Assembly: GCA_019635755.1 (NCBI GenBank)
Contig: JAHBYW010000004.1
Location: 62,001-126,000, forward strand
Length of the DNA stretch: 64,000 bases
DNA from: Rhizobiaceae bacterium
GTDB lineage: Bacteria; Pseudomonadota; Alphaproteobacteria; Rhizobiales; Rhizobiaceae
Direction: 5' to 3'
The notes beneath the pieces are model-generated. The model was not told the DNA's origin. It did not search any database and saw only the letters and a program-made list of their open reading frames with translations. Each line of letters begins with the position of its first letter. Position 1 is the stretch's first letter. The translations under genes and the position numbers were made by a program. Below, piece after piece: positions 41,567 to 51,060 of this stretch.

Positions 41567-42022
41567 TCAAGCCTTCCGGCGCCGCGGCGCGGCTTCGGGG
41601 TGGTATTCGAGGGCGTCTGGCTCGCCAGCGAAGCCGTGCATGTAGTTCGCCCATTGCAGTCCCACGACGGCGCCCTTGACCGGCCGCAGCAGCGCCAGCG
41701 CCGAGGCGATCGTCAGCGGCACCCAGATCACCAGATGCTGCCACGTCGCCAGCGTGGTCGTGGCCTCGACGCCCATGAACGCGCCGACGACGATGTGGCC
41801 GACGATCAGCACCACCAGATAGGCCGGAAGATCGTCGGCGCGGTGATGATGCATGTCCTCGCCGCAGACCGCGCAGCGATCCACGACCTTGACGAAACCC
41901 TGGAACAGCGCACCTTCGCCGCAATGCGGGCAGCGCCCCCGGAACCCGCGCGACATGGCGTTCCAGAGCGGCCGCGCCGGCTTGCCTGAATGATGTTCGC
42001 CGCCAAAGACCTGTTCGTCCAT
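41567..42022 (-). CDS. DUF983-family membrane protein
   Basis: This 151-aa protein has two zinc-ribbon-like pairs, RGRCPHCGEGALF and VDRCAVCGEDMHH (residues 30-60), followed by two TM segments (LVVLIVGHIVVGAFMG and LVIWVPLTIASALALL). DUF983 proteins are membrane-bound and uncharacterised. The start ATG 42022 shares a base with the rnr stop. Confidence 0.88.
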   Translation of the reverse strand: MDEQVFGGEHHSGKPARPLWNAMSRGFRGRCPHCGEGALFQGFVKVVDRCAVCGEDMHHHRADDLPAYLVVLIVGHIVVGAFMGVEATTTLATWQHLVIWVPLTIASALALLRPVKGAVVGLQWANYMHGFAGEPDALEYHPEAAPRRRKA

Positions 42023-44343
42023 CACCGTCTCCTGCCGTGCGGCCGACCGCCTTTTCGGGCGGCCCGCGCGCGTTCGCGTGCGCCCTTTGTCTTGTGATGC
42101 GACCGGACCGAGCCGGGCAAGGGCTTCGGGTCCGTCAGCATCTCGAACCGCATCGCTCCGGCGAGCGGCGCGATCTCCACCAGCTTGACCTCGACGCGGT
42201 CTGCCAACTGAAAACCTCTGCCGGTCCGCTCCCCGACAAGCGCGCGGGCACCCTCGTCGAACATATAATAGTCGCCGCCGAGCGATGACACGGGCACAAA
42301 GCCATCGGCACCGTATTGCGGCAATTGGACAAAAAGTCCCGATTTGGTGACGCCGGAGACGCGCGCATCGAAGGTCTGCTCGAGCTTTTCTGCCAGATAT
42401 GCCGCAACCAGCCTGTCGACCGTATCGCGCTCGGCCGCCATGGCGCGGCGTTCCGAAGCGGAGATCAGAGCGGCGGTTTCCTCCAGCCTGACTTCCTCGC
42501 CGGGGGTCAGGCCGTCCGAGCCAAGGTTTAGCGCCCTGATCAGCGCGCGATGCACGATGAGATCGGAATAGCGGCGGATCGGCGAGGTGAAGTGGGCGTA
42601 GCGGCGCAGGTTCAACCCAAAATGGCCGATGTTCTGCGGCGAATATTCGGCCTGGCTCTGCGAACGCAGGACGACTTCGTTGACCAATGCCTCGTTGTCG
42701 GCGCCTCGGACGCGCTCGAGGATCGAATTGAACTGCGAAGGACGGAGCTGCGCACCGCGCGCCAGCGACAGGCCGACGGTCTGTAGGAATTCGCGCAGCG
42801 ATTCCTGCTTGGCGAGCGAAGGCGCGTCATGGATGCGGAAGACAAGGGCCTGGCGCTTGTTCTCCAGCGTCTCGGCCGCTGCCACATTAGCCTGGATCAT
42901 GAACTCCTCGATCAGCCTGTGCGCATCGAGGCGCTCGGGCACCACGACCCGGTCGACCGTGCCGTCCGGCTTCAGCAGGATCTTGCGCTCCGGCAGGTCG
43001 AGTTCGAGCGGCTGGCGGGCGTCGCGGCCGCGTTTCAGCACGGCATAGGCGGCCCAGAGCGGCCTCAACACGGTCTCCAGGATCGGTACCGTCTTGTCGT
43101 CGGGCCTGCCGTCGATCGCGGCCTGAGCCTGCGGGTAAGCCAGCTTCGCCGCCGATTTCATCATCACGCGATGGAAGGCGTGGCGTATCTTCCGGCCGTC
43201 CGCCGCAAATGTCATCCGGACGGCGAGGGCGGGGCGGTCGACACCCTCGCGAAGCGAGCACAGATCGTTGGAAATGCGCTCCGGCAGCATCGGCACGACG
43301 CGATCCGGGAAGTACACTGAATTGCCGCGCCTCAGCGCCTCGCGGTCGAGCGCGGAGCCCGGTCGCACATAGGCCGCGACGTCGGCGATGGCGACCGTGA
43401 CGACGAAGCCGCCGGGGTTCCTGTCGTCGGGGTCCGGCTCGGCATGCACGGCATCGTCGTGATCCTTGGCATCTGCCGGGTCGATGGTGACCAGTGGCAG
43501 GCTCCGCCAGTCCTCGCGCACACCGGCTCCCCGCGAACCGGGAGACGGTAGCGGGGCCAGGGCCTCGGCCTCCTCGATGACCTCGCCCGGGAAGATGTGA
43601 GGGATGTCGTGGGCATGGATGGCGATCATCGAGACCGCCTTCTCGCCGGTCAGCGATCCGAGCACGGCAAGCACCTTTGCCCGCGGCAGGCCGTAGCGCC
43701 CGACTTTGACGGGTTCGACCTCCACCAGGTCGCCGTGCTGCGCGTCGGCGCGGAATTCAGCGTCGACCACCAGTTCCGGCTGGCGACGTTCGACGGGTTC
43801 TATGCGGTAGGAGCCATCCTTCATCACGCGGAACACGCCGAGCACCGCTTCCGCGCGGCGGTCGAACACGCGGACGATGCGGCCGGTGTAGTCCGGGCCG
43901 CCCGGCTCCTTCGCCGCGAAGACCTTGGCGAGGGCGCGATCCCCGATGCCGGGCGTCGGCCCTTTCTCGCCGCGAGGCGCGCGGATCGAGACCGTCGGGA
44001 CCGCCGCGGGATCGCCTGCCCATTCGGCCGGGCGGGCTATCAGGCCGCCGTCCTCGTCGCGTCCGACGATGTCCAGCACCGCCATCGGCGGGAGCGTGCC
44101 GGCCCGCATCAGGCGCTTGCGGCCGCGTCCGACGAGGCCCTCGTCCTCGAGTTCGCGCAGCACGTCCTTCAGCCAGACGCGATCTGGACCCTTCAGGTTG
44201 AAGGCGCGCGCGATCTCGCGCTTGCCGGCGCTGTCGGGATTGTCCTCGATGTAGCGGAGGATGTCCTCACGGCTCGGGCGAAAGTCCGTCCCCGAAGGCT
44301 CGGCGGGCCTTTTGGCGCTCTTGCCTGGGATCCGCCGTGCCAA
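42022..44343 (-). CDS. rnr: Ribonuclease R
   Basis: This 773-aa 3'-5' exoribonuclease degrades structured RNA. It has an N-terminal winged-helix (HTH_12) domain (about 20-75), cold-shock/OB domains, the RNB catalytic core with LVTIDPADAKDHDDAVHAE, and a C-terminal S1 domain (DARVSGVTKSGLFVQLP) with a basic tail (KGARERARAARKGGRPHGRR). The start is TTG 44343, one base after the topA stop; no ATG/GTG before the helix-turn-helix is available, so I keep TTG. Confidence 0.93.
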   Translation of the reverse strand: MARRIPGKSAKRPAEPSGTDFRPSREDILRYIEDNPDSAGKREIARAFNLKGPDRVWLKDVLRELEDEGLVGRGRKRLMRAGTLPPMAVLDIVGRDEDGGLIARPAEWAGDPAAVPTVSIRAPRGEKGPTPGIGDRALAKVFAAKEPGGPDYTGRIVRVFDRRAEAVLGVFRVMKDGSYRIEPVERRQPELVVDAEFRADAQHGDLVEVEPVKVGRYGLPRAKVLAVLGSLTGEKAVSMIAIHAHDIPHIFPGEVIEEAEALAPLPSPGSRGAGVREDWRSLPLVTIDPADAKDHDDAVHAEPDPDDRNPGGFVVTVAIADVAAYVRPGSALDREALRRGNSVYFPDRVVPMLPERISNDLCSLREGVDRPALAVRMTFAADGRKIRHAFHRVMMKSAAKLAYPQAQAAIDGRPDDKTVPILETVLRPLWAAYAVLKRGRDARQPLELDLPERKILLKPDGTVDRVVVPERLDAHRLIEEFMIQANVAAAETLENKRQALVFRIHDAPSLAKQESLREFLQTVGLSLARGAQLRPSQFNSILERVRGADNEALVNEVVLRSQSQAEYSPQNIGHFGLNLRRYAHFTSPIRRYSDLIVHRALIRALNLGSDGLTPGEEVRLEETAALISASERRAMAAERDTVDRLVAAYLAEKLEQTFDARVSGVTKSGLFVQLPQYGADGFVPVSSLGGDYYMFDEGARALVGERTGRGFQLADRVEVKLVEIAPLAGAMRFEMLTDPKPLPGSVRSHHKTKGARERARAARKGGRPHGRRR

Positions 44344-44344
44344 C

Positions 44345-46960
44345 TCAGCTCTTCTTCTTGGCCGCTGCGGCCTTCTTCTTCGCCGCCGGAGCTTTCTTCG
44401 TCACGGCCGGCTTCTTCTCGGCCGCCGTCTTGGCCCTGGCCGGCTTCTTGCCGCCGCCGGTCTTGGCGGCCCGCTCGTTGATGAGCTGGATGCCTTCCTC
44501 CAGCGTCACCGACATCGGGTCCTTGCCCTTGGGCAGCGTCGCATTGACCTTGCCGTGGTTCACATAAGGACCGTAGCGTCCGTCGCGAACGGTGATCGGC
44601 CCGCCATCGGGATGGTCGCCCAGCGTCTTCAGCGCCGCCGGCGCGCTGCCGCGCGCTCCCGGCCCCCGCGCGGCCTTCTCGGCGAGAACCGAGACGGCGC
44701 GGTTGATGCCGATCGTGAACACGTCCTCGATCGACTCGACATTGGCGTACTTGCCGTCGTGCAGGATGAACGGCCCGTAGCGGCCGAGACCCGCGGAGAT
44801 CATCTTGCCGCTCTCCGGATGCTGGCCGACATCGCGCGGCAGCGACAGGAGCGCCAGCGCCTTCTCATGGTCGATGGAATCCGGTGTCCAGCCCTTGGGC
44901 AGGCTGGAGCGTTTGGCCTCCTTGCCATCGCCGCGCTGGACGTAGGGGCCGAACCGGCCCGAGCGCAGCGTGATCTCCTCGCCGGTGTAGGGATCCTTGC
45001 CGAGCGCCTTCGGCCCCTCGTTCTCGCTTTCCGCGCCCTCGGCGCCGAACTGGCGCGTGTAGGTGCACTCCGGATAGTTGGAGCAGCCGATGAAGCCGCC
45101 GCTCTTGCCAAGCCGCAGCGACAGCGTGCCGGTTCCACATTTCGGGCAGGCGCGCGGGTTCGATCCGTCGGCGCGCGCCGGGAACAGCAGCGGCGCCAGA
45201 TCCTCGTTCAGCGCGTCGAGCACTTCGGAAATACGCAGGTCGCGGGTGTTTTCGATTGCCGCCGAGAAATCCCGCCAGAAGGCGCGCAGAACGTCCTTGT
45301 AGTCGAGCTTGCCGTCGGAGATCTCGTCGAGCTGCTCCTCCAGCGAGGCGGTAAAGTCGTACTCCACATACTTCTCGAAGAAGCTCTCGAGGAAGGCGGA
45401 CAGCAGCCGGCCCTTCGCCTGCGGGATCAGCCGGCGCTTGTCGATGGTAACGTATTCGCGGTCCTCGAGCGTCTTGAGGATCGCGGTGTAGGTGGAGGGA
45501 CGGCCGATGCCCAGCTCCTCCATCTTCTTGATCAGCGTCGCTTCCGTGTAGCGCGGCGGCGGCTCCGTCGTGTGCTGGGTGACGTCGATCTTCTCGCGCT
45601 TAAGCGGCTCGCCGGCGCGGATCTCCGGCAGGCGCCGGTTCTCCTCGTCCTCGGCGTCGTCTTCTTTCTGGTCGGTGTAGGCAGCGATGAAGCCGTCGAA
45701 TCGGACCACCGAGCCCACGGCGCGCAGCCCGGCGGTGCGAGCGCCGTTGACGGCCTCGATCTCGACGGTCGTGCGCTCGATTTCGGCGGGCTGCATCTGG
45801 CTGGCGATCGCGCGCTTCCAGATCATCTCGTAGAGGCGCGCCTGATCGGGATCGAGATACTGGCGCACCGACGCCGGCGTGCGGAAAAAGTCCGTCGGGC
45901 GGATCGCCTCGTGCGCTTCCTGCGCATTCTTGGCCTTGGTCGAATAGTGGCGCGGCTTCTCCGGCAGGTAGTTCGGCCCGAATTCCTTGCCGATCGCGTC
46001 GCGCGCGGCGGACAGCGCCTCCGGCGCCATCTGCACGCCGTCGGTACGCATGTAGGTGATGAGGCCGGCTGTCTCGCCGCCGATGTCGACGCCCTCGTAG
46101 AGGCGCTGCGCAATCTGCATGGTGCGCGTGGCGGAGAAACCAAGGCGAGACGACGCGGCCTGCTGCAGCGTCGACGTCGTGAACGGCGGCGCCGGGTTGC
46201 GTTTCGTCGGCCTGGCTTCGACCGACAGGGCCTTGAACGTCGCGCCTTCGAGCATGGCCCGGATGTCGTCTGCCTGCGACTGGCTGGAGATGTCGAGCTT
46301 CTGGAGCCGCTTGCCCTCGAAGGCGGCGAGCCGCGCCTCGAATCCGTCGCCGCGGGGCGTGGCGAGCAGCGCGGCGATCTGCCAGTATTCCTGGCGCACG
46401 AACTTCTCGATCTCGACCTCGCGGTCGGAGACCAGTCTCAGCGCGACCGACTGGACGCGGCCGGCCGAGCGCGAGCCCGGCAGCTTGCGCCAGAGCACCG
46501 GCGAGAGCGTGAAGCCGACCAGATAATCGAGCGCACGGCGCGCCAGATAGGCGTCGACCAGCGGCGCGTCGATGTCGCGCGGGTTGGCCATCGCATCCAG
46601 CACCGACTGCTTGGTGATGGCATTGAAGACGACGCGCCGGACCGGCTTGTCCTTCAGCGCGCGCTTCTGCTTCAGCACCTCGAGAACGTGCCAGGAAATC
46701 GCCTCGCCCTCGCGATCGGGGTCGGTGGCGAGGATCAGGCTGTCGGCATCCTTGACCGCCTTGGCGATGTCCGAGAGGCGCTTCGACGACGGACCGTCGA
46801 CCTCCCAGGACATGGCGAAATCGTCGTCCGGCCGCACGGATCCGTCCTTGGCAGGCAGATCGCGGACATGGCCGAAGGAGGCCAGAACCGTATAGTTCCG
46901 GCCGAGATACTTGTTGATAGTCTTGGCTTTCGCCGGGGATTCGACGACGACGACGTCCAT
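44345..46960 (-). CDS. topA: DNA topoisomerase I
   Basis: This 871-aa type IA topoisomerase relaxes negative supercoils. It has the TOPRIM domain at the N-terminus (DVVVVESPAKAKTINKYLGR; DPDREGEAISWH), the active-site Tyr in LITYMRTDGVQM, a C4 zinc ribbon (CPKCGTGTL and GCSNYPEC, about residue 590), and TOPRIM_C-Rpt repeats (RFGPYVQRGDG, RYGPFILHDGK, RYGPYVNHGK). The C-terminus is a lysine/alanine-rich tail. ATG 46960 is the family start. The next gene, rnr, begins after one base. Confidence 0.96.
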   Translation of the reverse strand: MDVVVVESPAKAKTINKYLGRNYTVLASFGHVRDLPAKDGSVRPDDDFAMSWEVDGPSSKRLSDIAKAVKDADSLILATDPDREGEAISWHVLEVLKQKRALKDKPVRRVVFNAITKQSVLDAMANPRDIDAPLVDAYLARRALDYLVGFTLSPVLWRKLPGSRSAGRVQSVALRLVSDREVEIEKFVRQEYWQIAALLATPRGDGFEARLAAFEGKRLQKLDISSQSQADDIRAMLEGATFKALSVEARPTKRNPAPPFTTSTLQQAASSRLGFSATRTMQIAQRLYEGVDIGGETAGLITYMRTDGVQMAPEALSAARDAIGKEFGPNYLPEKPRHYSTKAKNAQEAHEAIRPTDFFRTPASVRQYLDPDQARLYEMIWKRAIASQMQPAEIERTTVEIEAVNGARTAGLRAVGSVVRFDGFIAAYTDQKEDDAEDEENRRLPEIRAGEPLKREKIDVTQHTTEPPPRYTEATLIKKMEELGIGRPSTYTAILKTLEDREYVTIDKRRLIPQAKGRLLSAFLESFFEKYVEYDFTASLEEQLDEISDGKLDYKDVLRAFWRDFSAAIENTRDLRISEVLDALNEDLAPLLFPARADGSNPRACPKCGTGTLSLRLGKSGGFIGCSNYPECTYTRQFGAEGAESENEGPKALGKDPYTGEEITLRSGRFGPYVQRGDGKEAKRSSLPKGWTPDSIDHEKALALLSLPRDVGQHPESGKMISAGLGRYGPFILHDGKYANVESIEDVFTIGINRAVSVLAEKAARGPGARGSAPAALKTLGDHPDGGPITVRDGRYGPYVNHGKVNATLPKGKDPMSVTLEEGIQLINERAAKTGGGKKPARAKTAAEKKPAVTKKAPAAKKKAAAAKKKS

Positions 46961-47246
46961 TCGGTTCCGTGATGTCCTGTGCTGGCGGCCGGGTGCCGTC
47001 GAGCGAGTCCAGCTTGTCGGTGATGCCGTCACATGGCTGCCGTTTCGGGCCCGGTCAAGGGGAGGGGTCCAAAAAGCCTCTCGCGCCTGACTGCAACCAG
47101 AAGATGAAAACAGGAAACGGTTGCAATTTTAGATAAATGGCCCTAGATGTCGCTGATTGGGAAGCCGACGACTCGACGTCCGCCATGCGGGCCGAAAACG
47201 AGCAGCGAGCGACAAACGCCGCGCCACACTATCAGGAGTCTGCCCA

Positions 47247-47450
47247 ATGCGCGAAGCGTTCTTGCGCCGCCGCACGGATACGCTTGATTACATGCAGTCC
47301 ATGCTCGGCCAGCTGCGGACGATGGCGGAGGCGGAGCGCTGCGACATGCTCGCCTACCTGATCGAGATGTCCTACGTCGAGGTGAGCGACATCATTCGCG
47401 GCGAGCGCCCGCTTCGGGTCGGCACCCAAAAGAGGGACACCGCGGCCTGA
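47247..47450 (+). CDS. Small conserved hypothetical protein
   Basis: This 67-aa protein (MREAFLRRRTDTLDYMQSML, then GQLRTMAEAERCDMLAYLIE) is predicted to be helical and cytoplasmic. I recall near-identical small proteins of unknown function in other rhizobia. ATG 47247 has AGGAG 9 nt upstream. It is divergent from topA and convergent with dprA. Confidence 0.75.
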   Translation: MREAFLRRRTDTLDYMQSMLGQLRTMAEAERCDMLAYLIEMSYVEVSDIIRGERPLRVGTQKRDTAA

Positions 47451-47569
47451 TCGCACGCGCGCAGTTGCTGCATGCGCGATGGCGGATGCGAGCGGCGTGG
47501 CGAAGTCGGGGTGGTCACCCACCGAGCTCGGGATCAGCCGACCGAGCCCCGCTGAGAAGGCTGCAGGCT

Positions 47570-48688
47570 CTAGCCGTCGCCGAACACCAGCGAGACGCGC
47601 GCGCCGGGATGACGCTCGAGCCGTCCTGCCAGGTCGAGTTCCAGCAGGATCATGAACACCTGCGCCGGATGCAGCCCGGTATGGCGGATGAGTTCGTCGA
47701 TTTCGACCGGGGTCGGCCCGAGAGCTTCGACCAAACGGGCGCGGTCGTCATCCTGGGGCGGCGGTATGGCGGCAAAGTCCCCCGGCTCCTCCAGGGCAAC
47801 GCCCTCGACCGCCGGCCTGAGCGCCAGCGGTGCGATCTGCTCCAGCACATCGCGGGCGTCCGTGACCAGCGTCGCGCCGTCCTTGATCAGCGCGTTGACA
47901 CCGGCCGCGCGGGGGTCGAGCGGCGATCCCGGCACGGCGAACACCAGCCGCCCCATCTCGCCGGCCATGCGCGCGCTGATCAGCGAACCTGACCGCTGCG
48001 CCGCCTCGACGACGACGAGACCGAGGGATAGGCCGGCGATGATCCGATTGCGACGGGGGAAATCGCGGGCCCGCGGCTCCCAGCCCATCGGCATCTCGGA
48101 GATCAGGGCGCCGCCGCCGCGGACCACCTCGTCGACGAGGTCGGCATTCTCGGGCGGGTAGGGCCTGTCGATGCCGCCGGCAAAGGCGGCGATCGTTCCC
48201 GTCGCCAGGCTTGCGCGGTGGGCGGCCGTATCGATGCCGCGAGCGAAGCCGGACGCGACGGCGTAGCCTTCGCGGCCGATGTCGGCGGCAAGCATGCGCG
48301 CCATCTTGATGCCGGCGAGCGAGGCATTGCGCGCACCGACGATCGCCACGGTCGGCAACTGGAACACGGCCGCCTCGCCCCTGACGGCGACCAGGGGCGG
48401 CGGCTGTTCCATGCGCCGAAGCATCGGCGGGTAGTCGGCCTCGCCGATGGCGATGAACCGGGCGCCGGCCTCTGTCGCGGCGTCGATCTCGGCCTCCGCC
48501 TCGTCGACACTCGGTATACGCAGGGTGCGCAGCGCGCCGCCGGACGCGGTCAGCTCCGGCAGCATCTGGATCGCCGCCTCGGCCGAGCCGAAGCGGTTGA
48601 TCAGGTCGCGGAACGTCGCGGGACCGACATTGTCGGTCCGGATGAGCCTCAGCCAGTGAATGCGCTGCCGGTCGCTGAGACTCGGCAT
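47570..48688 (-). CDS. dprA: DNA-processing protein DprA (Smf)
   Basis: This 372-aa protein loads RecA onto incoming single-stranded DNA in transformation. It has an N-terminal SAM-like helical domain, the Rossmann core with AIVGARNASLAGIKMARML and YAVASGFARGIDTAAHRASL, SGSLISARMAGEMGRLVFAVPG, and a C-terminal winged-helix (PVEIDELIRHTGLHPAQVFM). All conserved motifs are present. It lies 7 bp downstream of plsY. Confidence 0.94.
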   Translation of the reverse strand: MPSLSDRQRIHWLRLIRTDNVGPATFRDLINRFGSAEAAIQMLPELTASGGALRTLRIPSVDEAEAEIDAATEAGARFIAIGEADYPPMLRRMEQPPPLVAVRGEAAVFQLPTVAIVGARNASLAGIKMARMLAADIGREGYAVASGFARGIDTAAHRASLATGTIAAFAGGIDRPYPPENADLVDEVVRGGGALISEMPMGWEPRARDFPRRNRIIAGLSLGLVVVEAAQRSGSLISARMAGEMGRLVFAVPGSPLDPRAAGVNALIKDGATLVTDARDVLEQIAPLALRPAVEGVALEEPGDFAAIPPPQDDDRARLVEALGPTPVEIDELIRHTGLHPAQVFMILLELDLAGRLERHPGARVSLVFGDG

Positions 48689-48695
48689 GGCGCGC

Positions 48696-49280
48696 TCAGC
48701 CCTTCTGGCCGATGCGCGATTCCGTTCCTGCGAGCAGGCGGGAGATGTTGGCGCGGTGCATGTAGAACACGATCACGCTCATCACCGCGAACAGGATTGC
48801 CAGCTCGCGCTGCCCGAGCAGGAGCAGCGCCACCGGCATCACGACTGCGGCGGTCAGGGCGGCCAGCGAGGAAAAGCGCAGCAGGAATGCCATCGCGATC
48901 CACACTGCCAGGAAGATCAGCATCGCCTGCCAGGCCAGTCCCCCCAGCACGCCGATATAGGTGGCGACGCCTTTGCCGCCCTTGAAGCTCAGCCAGACGG
49001 GGAACAGGTGGCCGAGAAACGCGAAGAGCCCGGCCGCCATGCCGAGTTCAATCCCCCAGCGGCTAGCGATGAGTGCCGCCGCCGTGCCCTTCAGTGCATC
49101 CAGGACGAGCGTGGCGGCGGCCAGGCCCTTGTTGCCGGTCCGCAACACATTCGTGGCGCCGATATTGCCCGAGCCGATCGAACGCACGTCGCCGACACCC
49201 GCCATGCGCGTCAGGATCAGGCCGAACGGGATCGATCCCAGCAGGTAGCCGAACAGCGCGGCCAGCACGTAGTTCATCAT
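48696..49280 (-). CDS. plsY: Glycerol-3-phosphate acyltransferase PlsY
   Basis: This 194-aa inner-membrane enzyme makes lysophosphatidate from acyl-phosphate. It has five TM segments and the three cytoplasmic motifs: [11 protein letters not shown] (motif 1), [17 protein letters not shown] (near motif 2 start) and [17 protein letters not shown]. It is between pyrB and dprA, as in related genomes. Confidence 0.94.
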   Translation of the reverse strand: MMNYVLAALFGYLLGSIPFGLILTRMAGVGDVRSIGSGNIGATNVLRTGNKGLAAATLVLDALKGTAAALIASRWGIELGMAAGLFAFLGHLFPVWLSFKGGKGVATYIGVLGGLAWQAMLIFLAVWIAMAFLLRFSSLAALTAAVVMPVALLLLGQRELAILFAVMSVIVFYMHRANISRLLAGTESRIGQKG

Positions 49281-49340
49281 TTCCTCCCGACCGCGCGAAT
49301 GTGCGGTCCGCCGCCGGCCTTTGCAAGCCGGCTCACCGGC

Positions 49341-50768
49341 TCAGGCGGCTTCGCCGTGTCCAGCCGCGGCCGGCCCGAAGCCTGCGGCCCGCGCATCGTC
49401 CTCGCTGGCGAAGAGCACGACATCGTCGCCGAAGACCTCGTCCGGGCAATGCAGGGCCGGGTCGAAGCCGGCGAACTGCCGTGTCTGCCGGTCCGCCGCG
49501 ACGAAGCCGTCGATCTCGCCCTCGCAGTAGAGGCAGCGCAGCGTCGAACCGTGGCGCATGTCGAGATGGAAGTCGTTGGTGGCGTAGTGGCGCTCCAGCG
49601 GGTCGTGGACGATGCAGTTCGGGTTTGCGCAGCGCAGGCCGGTTTGTGGCGGGCGGCTGTAGAGAACCTGTTTCGTCGGTGCGAAGCCGCCGGCATGCTG
49701 CTTGAGAGAGCGCTCCCCCGCCAGGCCGAGCAGCGCGGCGATGATCGCCATACGCACCGGCACGCCGTAGGCGGCCTGCTGGAAGTAGACGGCGCGCGGA
49801 TCGGCGTCGAACTCCACGTCCAGCTCGTCAACGCGGGGCAGGGGGTGCATGACGCGCGTGCCGGAATACTTGGTGGCTTTCAGGAAGTTCGTGCCGATCT
49901 TGGGATACTCCTGCTCCTTGTCCTTCCATCGCTCCTTCTGGAAGCGGGTTACGTAGACGACGTCGACCTGCGCCAGCTTCGAGGCAATGTCTATCGGTGC
50001 GCCGAGGTCCGGTTCGGTGAGCAGCGACAATTGGTGCGGCTGGTCGGCGGTGACGTAGAGCGCATCGACCGAAGCGTCTGCTGCTTTCAGATCGGATGTC
50101 GGGGCCGGCACGCATCTGAACTCTTCCCGCAGCCGCCGGTCTACATGCTCGGGCAGGCCCATGCCCTTGGCGGGCATCAGGATGAGGTTGGCGTTGAACC
50201 GCGCCAGCGCGTAAATGAACGAGTGGATCGTCCGGCTGCCCCTCAGGTCGCCTGACAAAGCGACGTTCAGCCCCTTGAGATCCCGGTTCTCGCGCCGCAG
50301 CGTGAACAGGTCGCATAACGTCTGCGTCGGGTGCTCGTGACTTCCGTCGCCGCCATTGATGACGGGGACGCCCGCATACTTCGCAGCCAGTCGCGCGGCG
50401 CCATCGCGGGGGTGCCGAAGCACGATCAGGTCGGCATAGTTTGAGATGACGCGGACGGAGTCGGCCAGGCTCTCGCCCTTGGCCGTGGACGCGGTGGCGG
50501 GGTCGGCGCTGGTGATCGACGCACCGCCAAGCCTCAGCATGGCGCTCTCGAAGGAGAGGCGCGTGCGGGTACTGGGCTCGTAGAACAGGCTGGCGAGGAT
50601 GCGCCCGCGCGCCGTCTCGGAACTGTGCTTGATCCTGTGGGGAACGTCGGGATCGCGTTGCGCCTCCAGATAGGAGGCCGCGGTCTCGAAGACGCTTTCG
50701 ATCTCGTCGTTCGTCAGGTCGTTGATCGAGATCAGGTGACGGGTCGCGGGCTGCCGGGCGTCAGTCAT
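49341..50768 (-). CDS. pyrB: Aspartate carbamoyltransferase with C-terminal zinc-binding domain
   Basis: It condenses carbamoyl phosphate and aspartate in pyrimidine biosynthesis. The first ~345 residues are a complete ATCase with SLFYEPSTRTRLSFESAM, the HPTQT loop (146-150) and the HPLPR loop (308-312). At 475 aa it is far longer than the usual ~310-320-aa rhizobial PyrB. The extension has a C-X4-C-X26-C-X2-C set (Cys380, 385, 412, 415) in LRCANPNCIVHD and LRCLYCEGE, much like the zinc domain of E. coli PyrI, without room for PyrI's nucleotide domain. A last segment (FASEDDARAAGFGP) is Ada-zinc-domain-like but lacks cysteines. No pyrC follows it. Confidence 0.9.
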   Translation of the reverse strand: MTDARQPATRHLISINDLTNDEIESVFETAASYLEAQRDPDVPHRIKHSSETARGRILASLFYEPSTRTRLSFESAMLRLGGASITSADPATASTAKGESLADSVRVISNYADLIVLRHPRDGAARLAAKYAGVPVINGGDGSHEHPTQTLCDLFTLRRENRDLKGLNVALSGDLRGSRTIHSFIYALARFNANLILMPAKGMGLPEHVDRRLREEFRCVPAPTSDLKAADASVDALYVTADQPHQLSLLTEPDLGAPIDIASKLAQVDVVYVTRFQKERWKDKEQEYPKIGTNFLKATKYSGTRVMHPLPRVDELDVEFDADPRAVYFQQAAYGVPVRMAIIAALLGLAGERSLKQHAGGFAPTKQVLYSRPPQTGLRCANPNCIVHDPLERHYATNDFHLDMRHGSTLRCLYCEGEIDGFVAADRQTRQFAGFDPALHCPDEVFGDDVVLFASEDDARAAGFGPAAAGHGEAA

Positions 50769-51060
50769 GTGGCATTCTCCCTGGCGGGCACAGACGTTGC
50801 GCCGGTTGGAGATGGGAAAGCGATTGGGGAGCGGCCGAGGCGGCGTTCGAGCGGATCGTCCAGGACCGGGCGTCTTTCATCTCGAAGATGTCGTATAGAC
50901 AGGGGTGCGAGCCGCCCGCAAGGCGCCGCTTCCGTTCTCCCCGCATATTCCCGCGGGTACCCTGTAGATCGGCGGTGTCCGGGTCGATATGAAAGGCGCC
51001 GCCCCTGGTCTATATCGTGAAGAACGCGCCGCCTGATGCCGCGCGGGAGGAATCCAGTCC

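Noticed and set aside
44261-46972. A 903-codon open frame on the plus strand opposite topA
   Set aside because: It is antisense to a clear topoisomerase I, is rich in Arg/Ala/Asp, lacks any family motif and is expected from GC-rich codon bias.
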